Of a stretch of 27,107 nucleotides of DNA, positions 14,866 to 22,737 are shown piece by piece. The translations under genes and the position numbers were made by a program. How positions within the stretch are numbered: the first letter of the stretch is position 1; each line of letters starts with the position of its first letter. The stretch lies in contig JAEWZG010000008.1 of assembly GCA_023395435.1 (NCBI GenBank), forward strand, positions 1 to 27,107. Direction: 5' to 3'. The notes under the pieces were generated by a model. The model saw only the letters and a list, made by a program, of their open reading frames with translations, was not told the DNA's origin and made no database searches. Source of the DNA: Bacillota bacterium. GTDB taxonomy: Bacteria; Bacillota; Clostridia; Oscillospirales; Ruminococcaceae.

Positions 14866-14892
14866 ATAAGCCTGCTTAAATAGCAGGCTTAT
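14866..14892 (+). terminator. terminator of the zinc-ribbon gene
   Basis: The 11-bp stem ATAAGCCTGCT/AGCAGGCTTAT has a 5-base loop and is followed by TTTTTTT. It ends the gene whose stop codon is 14 bases upstream. Confidence 0.9.
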
Positions 14893-14965
14893 TTTTTTAC
14901 TTATATTTTTTTAAATATTAATTTTTAATATTTATTCATTTTGAATGTTTAAATCACTATATTTT

Positions 14966-14993
14966 TGCATATATAATCTTATAAATGCATATA
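14966..14993 (+). promoter_or_regulatory. 20-bp-spaced direct repeats upstream of the NSS gene
   Basis: TGCATATA occurs at 14966-14973 and 14986-14993, exactly 20 bases apart (about two helical turns). An inverted repeat ATTCA-TTT-TGAAT lies further upstream at 14934-14946. Both lie upstream of the -35 at 15051 and could bind a regulator of the transporter. The rest of this 256-base gap is AT-rich and holds nothing else I can identify. Confidence 0.25.
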
Positions 14994-15050
14994 CTTGCTT
15001 TTTAAACATATTAATGTATATTTTTCATGTTATTTATACATTTTAAACCT

Positions 15051-15079
15051 TTGACAGTAAATATATTCAATGATAAAAT
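15051..15079 (+). promoter_or_regulatory. promoter of the NSS transporter gene
   Basis: TTGACA and TAAAAT are separated by 17 bases. The -10 overlaps the possible upstream ATG at 15070, which rules that codon out as a start on this transcript and supports ATG 15109. Confidence 0.8.
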
Positions 15080-15108
15080 ATTGTAATGATTTAAAGGGGG
15101 AAAGCAAA

Positions 15109-16653
15109 ATGAAAAGAGAAAGTTGGGCCTCACGGTCCACATTTATTCTGGCTGCAGTTGGTTCTGCAGTAGGCCTTGGCAACGCGTGGCGTTTCCCGGG
15201 ATTAGCAGCAAAGCATGGCGGAGGTGCATTCTTAACAGTTTATATTCTTGCAATGCTAATTATCGGAATTCCGCTTCTTATGATGGAAATTTCAATCGGA
15301 AGAAAAATGCGCAGGGGTGCTGCCGGTGCAATGAGAGGTCTCAACAAAAAACTTGAGCCAATCGGCTGGGCGGCAACAACAAATGCATTTTTGATTGCAA
15401 CATATTATGCTGTTGTTTTTGCTTGGGTAATAATGATGGCTATTTCGAGCTATAAGTTTGCCGGACTAACAGGCAACACAGCAGAAGCAAGTGGTGTCTG
15501 GGCTGGGCTTATTAAGACTACTGGTACAACAAAGGGTTATGGAACAATCTCATGGCCTGTTGTTGGGTCACTTATATTAGCATGGGGATTAATTTATGTC
15601 TGTATCAGGAACGGTGCTCAAAGTGTTGGAAAAGTTGTAAAATACACAGTATTTCTTCCCGTAGTATGTCTTGCAATAATGGCAATCAAGGGCTTCACAA
15701 TGCCTGGTGCTATGGAAGGTATGAAAGCACTTTTTATTCCTGACATGTCTGCAATCTCTAATGCAACATTATGGATTGACGCAGTAGGACAGGTATTCTA
15801 TTCACTTTCAATAATGATGGCAATAATGTTTGCGTATGGTTCTTTTCTTGACAAAGGAAGTAATGTCGCCGTTGATGCAATAATTATTGCATTCGCAGAC
15901 CTTGCTATCAGTGTTCTTTCAGGAATTGTACTTTTCACAACAATGTACGGAACAGGTATGACAACAGAACAGATGTCTGCTTCTGGAATAGGCACAGCAT
16001 TTATCATCTATCCGACCGCTATTGTTCAATTATCAAGCAGTGGTATACTGAATTCAATTTTTGCATTTATATTCTACTTCTGTCTGTGCACACTTGCTAT
16101 TGACTCTGCATTCTCAATCATTGAAGGTATTTCAACTGCAATTTCTGATAAGTTCAAACTAAAAAAGAAAAAGACAACAATAGGTGTATGTATCGTTTCG
16201 GGAGTTCTATCATTATTCTTTGTAACAGGTGCAGGTCTAGCTTGGCTTGATATTGTTGATAACTGGTGTAATGCATATAACCTCATTCTTGTAGGTGTGC
16301 TTGAAGCAATTGCAGTTGGCTGGTGCTTCAAAACAAGCAAGGTTCTTGATGAAATCAATAAGAATACAAAGAGATTCAGAATGCCCGCATGGTGGTTCAA
16401 CACTTCAATTAAGTTTATAGCTCCTGCTGTTCTTATAGGATTCTTTACATGGAACATTGTAACACTTTTCAAGAATGGTGGCATCTATGGAAGTAATGAT
16501 AATTATTCACTTGCTTCAAACATCATCGGCGGATGGATATTGACTGCTATTGTTTTCGCAAGCGGATTTATCATCAAATTAATTGTTAATGCAAAGAAGA
16601 AAAACGGCTTTGTTGAAGATGATACATCATGGGATGAAGTAACAGAAGAATAA
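15109..16653 (+). CDS. sodium:neurotransmitter symporter family transporter
   Basis: A 514-residue NSS-family transporter, Na+-coupled uptake systems for amino acids and amines (bacterial examples are LeuT, TnaT and MhsT). The conserved unwound helix 1 is visible as AAVGSAVGLGNAWRFPGLAAKHGGGAF split over residues 14-41, with its Gly-Leu-Gly-Asn-Xaa-Trp-Arg-Phe-Pro core. Eleven or twelve membrane helices are predicted. The end is a short charged tail (EDDTSWDEVTEE). The start at 15109 follows AAAGGGGG. Family members of this length usually import tryptophan, tyrosine or branched-chain amino acids; the exact substrate is unknown. It is monocistronic. Confidence 0.93.
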   Translation: MKRESWASRSTFILAAVGSAVGLGNAWRFPGLAAKHGGGAFLTVYILAMLIIGIPLLMMEISIGRKMRRGAAGAMRGLNKKLEPIGWAATTNAFLIATYYAVVFAWVIMMAISSYKFAGLTGNTAEASGVWAGLIKTTGTTKGYGTISWPVVGSLILAWGLIYVCIRNGAQSVGKVVKYTVFLPVVCLAIMAIKGFTMPGAMEGMKALFIPDMSAISNATLWIDAVGQVFYSLSIMMAIMFAYGSFLDKGSNVAVDAIIIAFADLAISVLSGIVLFTTMYGTGMTTEQMSASGIGTAFIIYPTAIVQLSSSGILNSIFAFIFYFCLCTLAIDSAFSIIEGISTAISDKFKLKKKKTTIGVCIVSGVLSLFFVTGAGLAWLDIVDNWCNAYNLILVGVLEAIAVGWCFKTSKVLDEINKNTKRFRMPAWWFNTSIKFIAPAVLIGFFTWNIVTLFKNGGIYGSNDNYSLASNIIGGWILTAIVFASGFIIKLIVNAKKKNGFVEDDTSWDEVTEE

Positions 16654-16663
16654 CACTACAATA

Positions 16664-16691
16664 AAAAGCCACACTTTTTAGTGTGGCTTTT
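16664..16691. terminator. bidirectional terminator, NSS gene and tRNA-Arg
   Basis: The 12-bp perfect stem AAAAGCCACACT/AGTGTGGCTTTT has a TTTT loop. On the plus strand it ends the transporter transcript. On the minus strand it begins two bases after the tRNA CCA end and is followed by a T-rich tract, so it also ends the tRNA transcript. Confidence 0.9.
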
Positions 16692-16693
16692 CT

Positions 16694-16768
16694 TGGCACC
16701 CGCAACGGGAATCGAACCCATAACTAACCCTTAGGAGGGGTTTATTATATCCATTTAACTATGCAGGC
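16694..16768 (-). tRNA. tRNA-Arg (anticodon CCU)
   Basis: This 75-base gene folds as a complete tRNA. The acceptor stem is GCCTGCA with TGCGGGT (G-U pairs at the first and fourth positions). The anticodon arm AACCC-CTCCTAA-GGGTT gives anticodon CCU, reading the rare codon AGG. The T arm contains GGGTTCGAATCCC. The discriminator is G, and the 3' CCA is encoded. It has its own promoter and shares a terminator with the convergent transporter gene. Confidence 0.95.
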
Positions 16769-16785
16769 TAATATTCAACTTTGTT

Positions 16786-16814
16786 ATTATAACATTATTT
16801 TAAACTCTGTGCAA
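16786..16814 (-). promoter_or_regulatory. promoter of tRNA-Arg
   Basis: TTGCAC and TATAAT are separated by 17 bases on the minus strand, with the -10 about 17 bases before the mature 5' end of the tRNA. Confidence 0.8.
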
Positions 16815-16847
16815 GCAAAATATAGCTTGTCTTTTTTTGTCAAAGTA

Positions 16848-16875
16848 TTGACTATATTGCGATATATGTTAAAAT
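16848..16875 (+). promoter_or_regulatory. promoter of the PH-domain gene
   Basis: TTGACT and TAAAAT are separated by 16 bases, 33 bases before the chosen start codon. It diverges from the tRNA promoter. Confidence 0.7.
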
Positions 16876-16908
16876 ATAAGTAAAGTATTTACAAGAAGGA
16901 TGGGCGTT

Positions 16909-17304
16909 ATGAAGAAGAATGAATTTGAGTATATCTGGACTGATAAGAAAAGAACACTTTTTGGACTACCACTTTCTTTTACCCGCTATTTTATTACTGA
17001 AGGGAAATTCGTAAGACGTTGTGGCTTCCTCAATGTTACTGAAGACGAATTTGAACTTTATAAAGTAGCCGATAAAAAGCTTGTTTTACCTTTAATACAA
17101 AGAATTTTTAACTGCGGCTCAATTATAATAAATGTAAAAGATGTTGACACTCCTGTTGCTGAAATACATTCAGTAAAAAATATCCGTAATGTTCTTAAAA
17201 CTCTTGAAGATAATGTAAACAAACAGCGTGACAAATACAACATCAGGGGCAGAGATATGGTTGGCACAAGCTTTAATTCTCAAGACGATGATGATAACAA
17301 CTAA
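16909..17304 (+). CDS. bacterial PH-domain protein
   Basis: The 131 residues form a single beta-rich domain (about 5-90) followed by a helix (ADxxVxxLEDNVNKQRDKYN type, 85-110) and an acidic Asp/Asn tail. The strand pattern TDKKRTLFGLPLSFTRYFIT, GFLNVTEDEFELYKVADK and CGSIIINVKD matches bacterial PH (DUF304-like) domains, whose role is usually unknown. There is no membrane helix, unlike the YdbT type. The start is ATG 16909, which lies 9 bases after AGAAGG; the ATG at 16900 touches that SD and is too close to it. The gene is transcribed alone. Confidence 0.75.
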   Translation: MKKNEFEYIWTDKKRTLFGLPLSFTRYFITEGKFVRRCGFLNVTEDEFELYKVADKKLVLPLIQRIFNCGSIIINVKDVDTPVAEIHSVKNIRNVLKTLEDNVNKQRDKYNIRGRDMVGTSFNSQDDDDNN

Positions 17305-17312
17305 AACATACT

Positions 17313-17335
17313 AAGTCTGCTTTTATAGCAGACTT
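17313..17335 (+). terminator. terminator of the PH-domain gene
   Basis: The stem AAGTCTGCT/AGCAGACTT has a 5-base loop and is followed by TTTT. The stop codon is 8 bases upstream. Confidence 0.9.
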
Positions 17336-17353
17336 TTTTCTTTCTCCTTTATG

Positions 17354-17362
17354 TGGTATAAT
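17354..17362 (+). promoter_or_regulatory. extended -10 promoter of the FkbM gene
   Basis: TGGTATAAT is a perfect -10 with the TGn extension. No good -35 is seen upstream, which is normal for extended -10 promoters. The start codon follows 28 bases later. Confidence 0.6.
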
Positions 17363-17390
17363 AGCATTATTATATTTTTGAGGTAATTAT

Positions 17391-18458
17391 ATGACTTTTT
17401 CAAAAGAAAAATTTCTCTCACTTGAAAGCTCGTGGGATTTTCTTAAAAACACAAAGCTCCCGATTTTTATTTATGGAATGGGTGACGGAGCATTAAAAAT
17501 ATTGCAGGTATTTAAAAAATACGGCATATCATACTGTGGCTTTTTTGCAAGTGATGAATTTGTGAGAGGCCATTATTTTGAAGGTCATAAGGTCCATACC
17601 CTTTCAGAAGTTGAAAGCGAAGTTGACGATTTTGTCGTCGTGCTTGCTTTTGCCTGCGGATATGAAAACCTAATTGATAAAGTTGTGGAATTATCGAAAA
17701 GACATACACTTATTGTCCCTGACGTTCCTGTAATTGGCGGAGGACTCTTCACAAAGCAGTATCTTTCAGACAATTTTGATAAAATTCAAAAAGTTTATAA
17801 TCTTCTTTGCGATGATAAATCAAAAGAAGTTTTCGCACAGACTCTTGCCTATAAAATTACTGGAAGAATTGAATATCTTGTTGGAATTTCAACATCACCA
17901 GTTGAAGCTTATACTAATATTTTAAAGCCTGATAATAATGAAACATTTGTTGACGTCGGGGCTTATACCGGCGATACAATTTCAGAATTCATCGAAAACA
18001 CCAATAATATTTATAACGAAATATTTGCCATAGAACCTGATAAAAGGAACTTTAAAAAGCTCACAAAAAATACTGAGGGCATTAAAAATATTGAGATTTT
18101 CAACTGTGCTGGCTGGGATGAGGATACTACACTTATATTCTCTAAAAACTCAGGGCGGCAATCAATGATAGCGAAGCAAGGAATTGAAATTAAGGCAAGA
18201 TCTGTTGACAGTATTCTTGACAGCAGAAAAGTAACATTTATTAAATATGATGTTGAGGGTGCTGAAAGAGAAGCTATCGCCGGAAGTAAAAATACTATAA
18301 TTAATTTTAAACCAAAGCTTAAGATTGCACTTTATCACAGAAATGAGGATATCTTTGAAATACCGCTTATTATTAAAGAGATAAATAGTGACTATAAGCT
18401 TTATATGAGAAAGCTCCCGTATATTCCCGCGTGGGAGGTCAACCTCTTCTGTATTTAA
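17391..18458 (+). CDS. FkbM-family methyltransferase
   Basis: The 355-residue protein has two parts. Residues 20-125 form a Rossmann-like domain (IFIYGMGDGALKI, 25-37; later VVVLAFACGY), as in proteins that pair a sugar- or nucleotide-binding fold with a methyltransferase. Residues 183-340 are an FkbM-type SAM-dependent methyltransferase: FVDVGAYTGDT (186-196), AIEPD (213-217) and FIKYDVEGAE (283-292). FkbM enzymes O-methylate sugars or polyketides; the substrate here is unknown. The ATG follows TGAGGTAATTAT. A separate promoter precedes the next gene, so the two are loosely linked at most. Confidence 0.88.
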   Translation: MTFSKEKFLSLESSWDFLKNTKLPIFIYGMGDGALKILQVFKKYGISYCGFFASDEFVRGHYFEGHKVHTLSEVESEVDDFVVVLAFACGYENLIDKVVELSKRHTLIVPDVPVIGGGLFTKQYLSDNFDKIQKVYNLLCDDKSKEVFAQTLAYKITGRIEYLVGISTSPVEAYTNILKPDNNETFVDVGAYTGDTISEFIENTNNIYNEIFAIEPDKRNFKKLTKNTEGIKNIEIFNCAGWDEDTTLIFSKNSGRQSMIAKQGIEIKARSVDSILDSRKVTFIKYDVEGAEREAIAGSKNTIINFKPKLKIALYHRNEDIFEIPLIIKEINSDYKLYMRKLPYIPAWEVNLFCI

Positions 18459-18465
18459 AATAAAC

Positions 18466-18493
18466 TTGCAATATAAACATTTATATGTATAAT
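18466..18493 (+). promoter_or_regulatory. promoter of the amidohydrolase-amylase operon
   Basis: TTGCAA and a perfect TATAAT are separated by 16 bases, and the ATG with its AGGAAG SD follows 25 bases later. Confidence 0.7.
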
Positions 18494-18518
18494 AAAACAT
18501 TGAACAGGAAGTGTTAAA

Positions 18519-19313
18519 ATGGTAATAGATTTTCACGTTCACGCTTTTGATGAAAAAATTGCTGAAAAGGCAATATCAAAACTTGAAGCTACAGCAGATT
18601 CCAAAGCATTTAACCGAGGAACAATAAAAGATACTATTGAATGCTTTGACAAATGGGGTGTGGATAAGGGTGTACTCCTTACTATTGCAACAAAACCATC
18701 ACAGCAGAAAACAATAAATGACTGGGCTTTGAATCAGGCAAGTGACAGAATTATTCCGTTCGGAAGTGTTCATCCTGACGCTGAAGATGTTTTGGAAGAG
18801 CTTGAAAGAATAAAATTAATGGGACTAAAGGGCATAAAATTTCATCCTGACTATCAGGAATTTTTTATTGATGATGAAAAGATGCTTCCTATATATAAAA
18901 AAAGTGCAGAACTTGGCTTGATTGTGGTATTCCACGCAGGATTTGATCCACTCTCGCCTGATAAAATTCACGCTATGCCTGAGGCCTCCGCAAGGGTACT
19001 CAAGTCTGTTCCGAATATTACAATGGTACTTGCACATCTTGGTGGAATGAACCAGTTTGATGATGTTGAAAAACATCTTGTTGGACTTGAAGGCAATCTT
19101 TACTTCGATACTGCTTTTATTAATGATAACATAGATAGAGCACAGCTTGAAAGAATTATAAATAATCACGGTGCAGACAGAATTCTTCTTGCAAGTGACA
19201 GCCCATGGCATGAAGCATCCGGCGAAATTTCTTTAGTAAAAAGTCTTGGCATTTCAGACGAAGATAAGAAGCTTATCCTTCATAAAAACGCTGAAAGACT
19301 GCTTGGACTTTAA
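18519..19313 (+). CDS. metal-dependent amidohydrolase (amidohydrolase_2 type)
   Basis: A 264-residue TIM-barrel hydrolase. The metal ligands expected of this family are all visible: HxH at residues 6-8 (DFHVH), the GIKFHPDYQ strand with K107 and H109, H139 (VFHAG), H173 (LAHLGG) and D227 (ASDSPW). Family members hydrolyse or decarboxylate diverse small molecules; no substrate can be named. The ATG at 18519 has a weak SD (AGGAAGTG). The GH13 gene starts 23 bases after its stop, without a visible terminator between, so they are probably cotranscribed. Confidence 0.88.
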   Translation: MVIDFHVHAFDEKIAEKAISKLEATADSKAFNRGTIKDTIECFDKWGVDKGVLLTIATKPSQQKTINDWALNQASDRIIPFGSVHPDAEDVLEELERIKLMGLKGIKFHPDYQEFFIDDEKMLPIYKKSAELGLIVVFHAGFDPLSPDKIHAMPEASARVLKSVPNITMVLAHLGGMNQFDDVEKHLVGLEGNLYFDTAFINDNIDRAQLERIINNHGADRILLASDSPWHEASGEISLVKSLGISDEDKKLILHKNAERLLGL

Positions 19314-19336
19314 ATATTATTTTATGGAGAATTTTT

Positions 19337-20677
19337 ATGAAGAAATGGATTACCAACTCGGTGTTCTATCACATTTATCCTCTTGGATTTTGTGGAGCAC
19401 CAAAGCAGAATGAGGAAACTCAACCAGTTAACCGCATTGAAAAGGTTATCAAATGGATTCCTCACATTAAAGGTCTGAATGCAAATGCAATTTATTATGG
19501 ACCGGTATTTGATTCCGACAGGCACGGTTATGACACAAACGATTATACAAAAATTGACTGGCGACTCGGCACAAACGATAACTTTAAAAAGGTCTGCGAC
19601 GCTCTCCACGAGAATGGAATAAAGATCGTTCTTGACGGAGTTTTCAATCACGTCGGCAGGAACTTCTGGGCTTTTAAAGACGTTATTGAAAAAGGAAAGG
19701 CTTCACCATACTGCTCGTGGTTTTCAGGAATTGACTTTTCAAGACAAAGTCCGATGGGTGACAGCTTTAACTATGACAGCTGGGAAGGTCACTATACCCT
19801 CGTTAAGCTTAATCTTAAAAATCAGGATGTCTGCAATCATCTTCTTTCTGCTGTTGGTGGCTGGATTGATGAATTTGACATTGACGGAATAAGACTTGAC
19901 GCTGCTGATTGTGTTGATATAAACTTTTTCAGGCAGCTTGTTGATTACACAAAGCAAAAGAAGGATGACTTTTGGCTAATGGCAGAAATCATTCATGGTG
20001 ACTATACTCGCTGGGCTAACCCTGATTTACTTGATTCAGTGACGAACTATGAATGCTACAAGGGTATTTGGTCATCACATAATGACAAGAACTATTTTGA
20101 AATTGCATATTCGCTTAACAGATTGTTCGGTGACGGTGGAATTTATAAGGATCTTTATTCCTATAACTTTGTCGACAACCACGATGTGATTAGGCTTGCG
20201 AGTGTTATAAAGAAACCTGAATACATTAAAAACTGCTATACACTTATGTATACAATGCCTGGAGTTCCTTCAGTTTATTATGGAAGTGAATGCGGCATTA
20301 AGGGTGACAAATCACAGGATGATGACCTTCTTCGTCCTTGCCTTGAACTTGGCAACATTCCAAATGCTGATGAAAGCCTTTTTGAGCATATTGCAAAGCT
20401 GGGCGAAATAAGACTGACGAACAGAGCGTTCGGCTCAACACAGTATAAACAGATTATTGTTAAAAACGAGCAGCTTGTTTATAAAAGAGAATGTGACGAT
20501 CAGAGCGTTTATATTATATTGAACCTTGATGAAAAGCCATATAGCTTCGCATTCAAGCTAGATGACGGGAATTATATAGATTTGCTTTCAGATGAAGAAA
20601 TTATAGTAAAAAACGGAATTGCTAAATTTGAGGTTGAAGCATATTCTTCAAGAATAATTACAATTAAGGAGAATTAA
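19337..20677 (+). CDS. intracellular GH13 alpha-amylase-family enzyme
   Basis: A 446-residue glycoside hydrolase family 13 protein without signal peptide, so cytoplasmic. The four conserved regions are present: DGVFNH (100-105), GIRLDAAD with the nucleophile D188, MAEIIHG with the acid/base E217, and FVDNHD with D283 as transition-state stabiliser. A short C-terminal beta domain (about 375-445) ends in FEVEAYSSRIITI. No starch-binding module is seen. Likely substrates are maltodextrins or other alpha-1,4-glucans taken up by the cell. Neopullulanase, cyclomaltodextrinase or alpha-amylase activity cannot be separated by eye. The SD is GGAG. DUF1653 starts one base after its stop. Confidence 0.92.
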   Translation: MKKWITNSVFYHIYPLGFCGAPKQNEETQPVNRIEKVIKWIPHIKGLNANAIYYGPVFDSDRHGYDTNDYTKIDWRLGTNDNFKKVCDALHENGIKIVLDGVFNHVGRNFWAFKDVIEKGKASPYCSWFSGIDFSRQSPMGDSFNYDSWEGHYTLVKLNLKNQDVCNHLLSAVGGWIDEFDIDGIRLDAADCVDINFFRQLVDYTKQKKDDFWLMAEIIHGDYTRWANPDLLDSVTNYECYKGIWSSHNDKNYFEIAYSLNRLFGDGGIYKDLYSYNFVDNHDVIRLASVIKKPEYIKNCYTLMYTMPGVPSVYYGSECGIKGDKSQDDDLLRPCLELGNIPNADESLFEHIAKLGEIRLTNRAFGSTQYKQIIVKNEQLVYKRECDDQSVYIILNLDEKPYSFAFKLDDGNYIDLLSDEEIIVKNGIAKFEVEAYSSRIITIKEN

Positions 20678-20678
20678 T

Positions 20679-20909
20679 ATGAGTGAAAAGCTTGACGATT
20701 TTAAGTATAAGGACAAAATTAAAAAAGGAATTTATAAGCACTTTAAGGGCAACAAATATGAAGTCCTTGATATTGCACGACATTCCGAAACACTTGAAGA
20801 AATGGTTGTTTACCGTGCACTTTATGGTGAGCATGATGTGTGGGTTCGCCCAGCTAAAATGTGGCTTGATCCACCCGACAGATTTGTTTTTATCGGTGAA
20901 AAGGAATAA
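20679..20909 (+). CDS. DUF1653 family protein
   Basis: The 76-residue protein carries the DUF1653 core GIYKHFKGNKYEVLDIARHS (17-36), then VVYRALYGEHDVWVRP (44-59). The fold is a small beta barrel of unknown function found widely in bacteria. Its AAGGAG SD lies within the last codons of the GH13 gene, indicating translational coupling. No membrane or signal segment is present. Confidence 0.9.
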   Translation: MSEKLDDFKYKDKIKKGIYKHFKGNKYEVLDIARHSETLEEMVVYRALYGEHDVWVRPAKMWLDPPDRFVFIGEKE

Positions 20910-20917
20910 TTATTCAT

Positions 20918-21787
20918 ATGAGAAAATTCAAAAAGATATATATTGAGATAACAAACATCTGCAATCTGTCCTGTTCCTTCTGCCCAAAAACAAGCAGAAA
21001 ACAGGAATTTATGTCTTGTGAAAAGTTTGAAAGTATTTTAAAAGAAATTGATCCTCTCACAGAATATCTGTATTTTCATCTTATGGGTGAGCCTTTGCTC
21101 CACCCTGAGCTTGAAAAACTGCTTGCCATTGCTGAAAGGTACAACAAAAAGGTTGTCATAACAACAAACGGAACACTCATCAGCATAAGGCAGAATATTA
21201 TCTTAAAATCAAAGGCTATTTATAAAGTCGTTTTCTCCCTCCACAGCTTTGAATCCAACAGTTCAGAAATTTCGATGGTGGAATATTTAAGCAATATAAT
21301 ATCCTTCTGTAAAAGTGCTAATGATAATACAAATATTATTACAGCAATGCGTTTATGGAATTTTGACAAGAATGAACTTAAGGGTGAAAATACACTTAAT
21401 GATGAAATTCTTGAGGTAATATCTAAAGAATTTGATATTGAAAAGCCTAATAATGACAAGCTTATCGGCAACAGAGGACTAAAGCTTTTTAATAGGATAT
21501 ATCTTCAGACTGCACAAAGATTTGAATGGCCTGATAAGAATAAGGGCATTATTACTGATAAAATATTTTGTTATGGGCTTCGTGACCATTTCGGTATACA
21601 GGTTGACGGAACTGTTGTGCCCTGCTGTCTTGACAATAACGGTGGAATTCCACTCGGGAATATTTTTAAAGAGAAAATAAATGATATTCTTGAAAGTGAC
21701 AAGGCACAGAATATTTTTGACGGTTTTTCAAACAGACAAGCCTGCGAAGAATTATGCAAAAGATGTGATTTTGTGACAAAGTTGTGA
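20918..21787 (+). CDS. radical SAM/SPASM-type enzyme
   Basis: A 289-residue radical SAM protein with CNLSCSFC at 15-22 (Cx3Cx2C) binding the catalytic cluster, followed by HLMGEPLLHPEL (the GGE-like motif) and ITTNGTL. The C-terminus is a Cys-rich SPASM-like region (GIQVDGTVVPCCLDN, then CEELCKRCDF), which would bind one extra iron-sulfur cluster. Such enzymes modify peptides or small molecules; no precursor peptide gene is evident beside it. The start at 20918 has SD AAGGAA. It lies 8 bases after DUF1653 and is probably in that operon. Confidence 0.9.
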   Translation: MRKFKKIYIEITNICNLSCSFCPKTSRKQEFMSCEKFESILKEIDPLTEYLYFHLMGEPLLHPELEKLLAIAERYNKKVVITTNGTLISIRQNIILKSKAIYKVVFSLHSFESNSSEISMVEYLSNIISFCKSANDNTNIITAMRLWNFDKNELKGENTLNDEILEVISKEFDIEKPNNDKLIGNRGLKLFNRIYLQTAQRFEWPDKNKGIITDKIFCYGLRDHFGIQVDGTVVPCCLDNNGGIPLGNIFKEKINDILESDKAQNIFDGFSNRQACEELCKRCDFVTKL

Positions 21788-21793
21788 TATAAT
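21785..21793 (+). promoter_or_regulatory. extended -10 promoter of the DUF368 gene
   Basis: TGATATAAT is a perfect TATAAT preceded by TGn. The TGA is also the stop codon of the radical SAM gene, so the promoter begins inside the previous reading frame. Confidence 0.55.
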
Positions 21794-21824
21794 AATTATT
21801 ATTTTAAAACTGGAGGAAGTTTTA

Positions 21825-22637
21825 ATGACATATATTAGAAACCTTATTGCCGGGCTTATCATTGGTATTGCTAATATTATACCTGGTGTCAGTGGTGGTA
21901 CAATGGCTGTTGTACTTGGAGTTTATGACCGACTAATTGATTCAATTTCACTCAGCATTAAAAAGTTCAAGAAAAATTGGCTGTTCCTTATTACTGTTTT
22001 AGGGGGAGCGTGTGTTGGGATTCTACTTTTTGCAAAGCTTTTGACTTATCTCTTCAAAAATTATAATGTTCCTACTCAGTTCTTCTTCATAGGTCTTATT
22101 GCCGGAAGTATTCCTCTTGTATGGAAGAAAACTGTTGAGCACAAGGAATTTAAGACAATAAATCTTATTCCTTTTATTGTTACCTTCGGTACAATGCTCG
22201 CCATGAGCATCATTAAAGAAGGTGAAAATACAATTAAGACAGATCTTAATCCTATGCTATTTGTTGTACTTATTATTACTTCTGCCTGTGCTGCAATATC
22301 AATGATTATCCCTGGAATAAGCGGTTCTTTCGTTTTAAAAGCACTTGGTCAATACGATACTGTACTTGCTGCAATAGACAGGCTTGATATAATAATGCTT
22401 ATCCCTGTTGGAATAGGTGTTCTCATCGGACTTCTCGGTGGTGCAAAATTAATTTCAGTATTACTAAAGAAATTTCATCAAGGTGTTTATTCAGCAATTT
22501 TAGGACTTGTAATTGGTTCAATTTTTGTAATTTATCCAATGGATTTCAGATTCAATCTTTTAGGATTTATTGCAATTATCGCATTGGCACTTGGTGTTGG
22601 AATAACCATAATAATGGACAGACTTAATAAAGAATAA
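21825..22637 (+). CDS. DUF368 membrane protein, PopT-type
   Basis: A 270-residue polytopic membrane protein with about eight helices. The N-terminal GLIIGIANIIPGVSGGTMAV (residues 10-29) and the internal SMIIPGISGSFVLKALGQYD are two related re-entrant-type motifs typical of DUF368. Members of this family (PopT) have been shown to recycle undecaprenyl phosphate across the cytoplasmic membrane, which supports cell-wall synthesis; orthology here is inferred from family motifs. The ATG follows TGGAGGAAG. A strong terminator follows the stop. Confidence 0.9.
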   Translation: MTYIRNLIAGLIIGIANIIPGVSGGTMAVVLGVYDRLIDSISLSIKKFKKNWLFLITVLGGACVGILLFAKLLTYLFKNYNVPTQFFFIGLIAGSIPLVWKKTVEHKEFKTINLIPFIVTFGTMLAMSIIKEGENTIKTDLNPMLFVVLIITSACAAISMIIPGISGSFVLKALGQYDTVLAAIDRLDIIMLIPVGIGVLIGLLGGAKLISVLLKKFHQGVYSAILGLVIGSIFVIYPMDFRFNLLGFIAIIALALGVGITIIMDRLNKE

Positions 22638-22648
22638 CTAATTTAATA

Positions 22649-22683
22649 AAAAAAGAGAAGCACAATACGTGCTTCTCTTTTTT
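22649..22683. terminator. bidirectional terminator, DUF368 and cca
   Basis: The 15-bp stem ends in GAGAAGCAC/GTGCTTCTC with a 5-base loop, and A- and T-tracts flank it on both sides. It serves the DUF368 gene on the plus strand and cca on the minus strand. The remaining 54 bases up to the cca stop hold nothing recognised. Confidence 0.9.
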
Positions 22684-22737
22684 ATTATCCTTTATACTTG
22701 TTTGCGAATAGAAGCTAAGGCGACCGTAAAGCTACCG

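Noticed and set aside
15070..15108. Longer NSS transporter start at 15070
   Set aside because: That ATG lies at the -10 of the promoter and has no SD; ATG 15109 follows AAAGGGGG.
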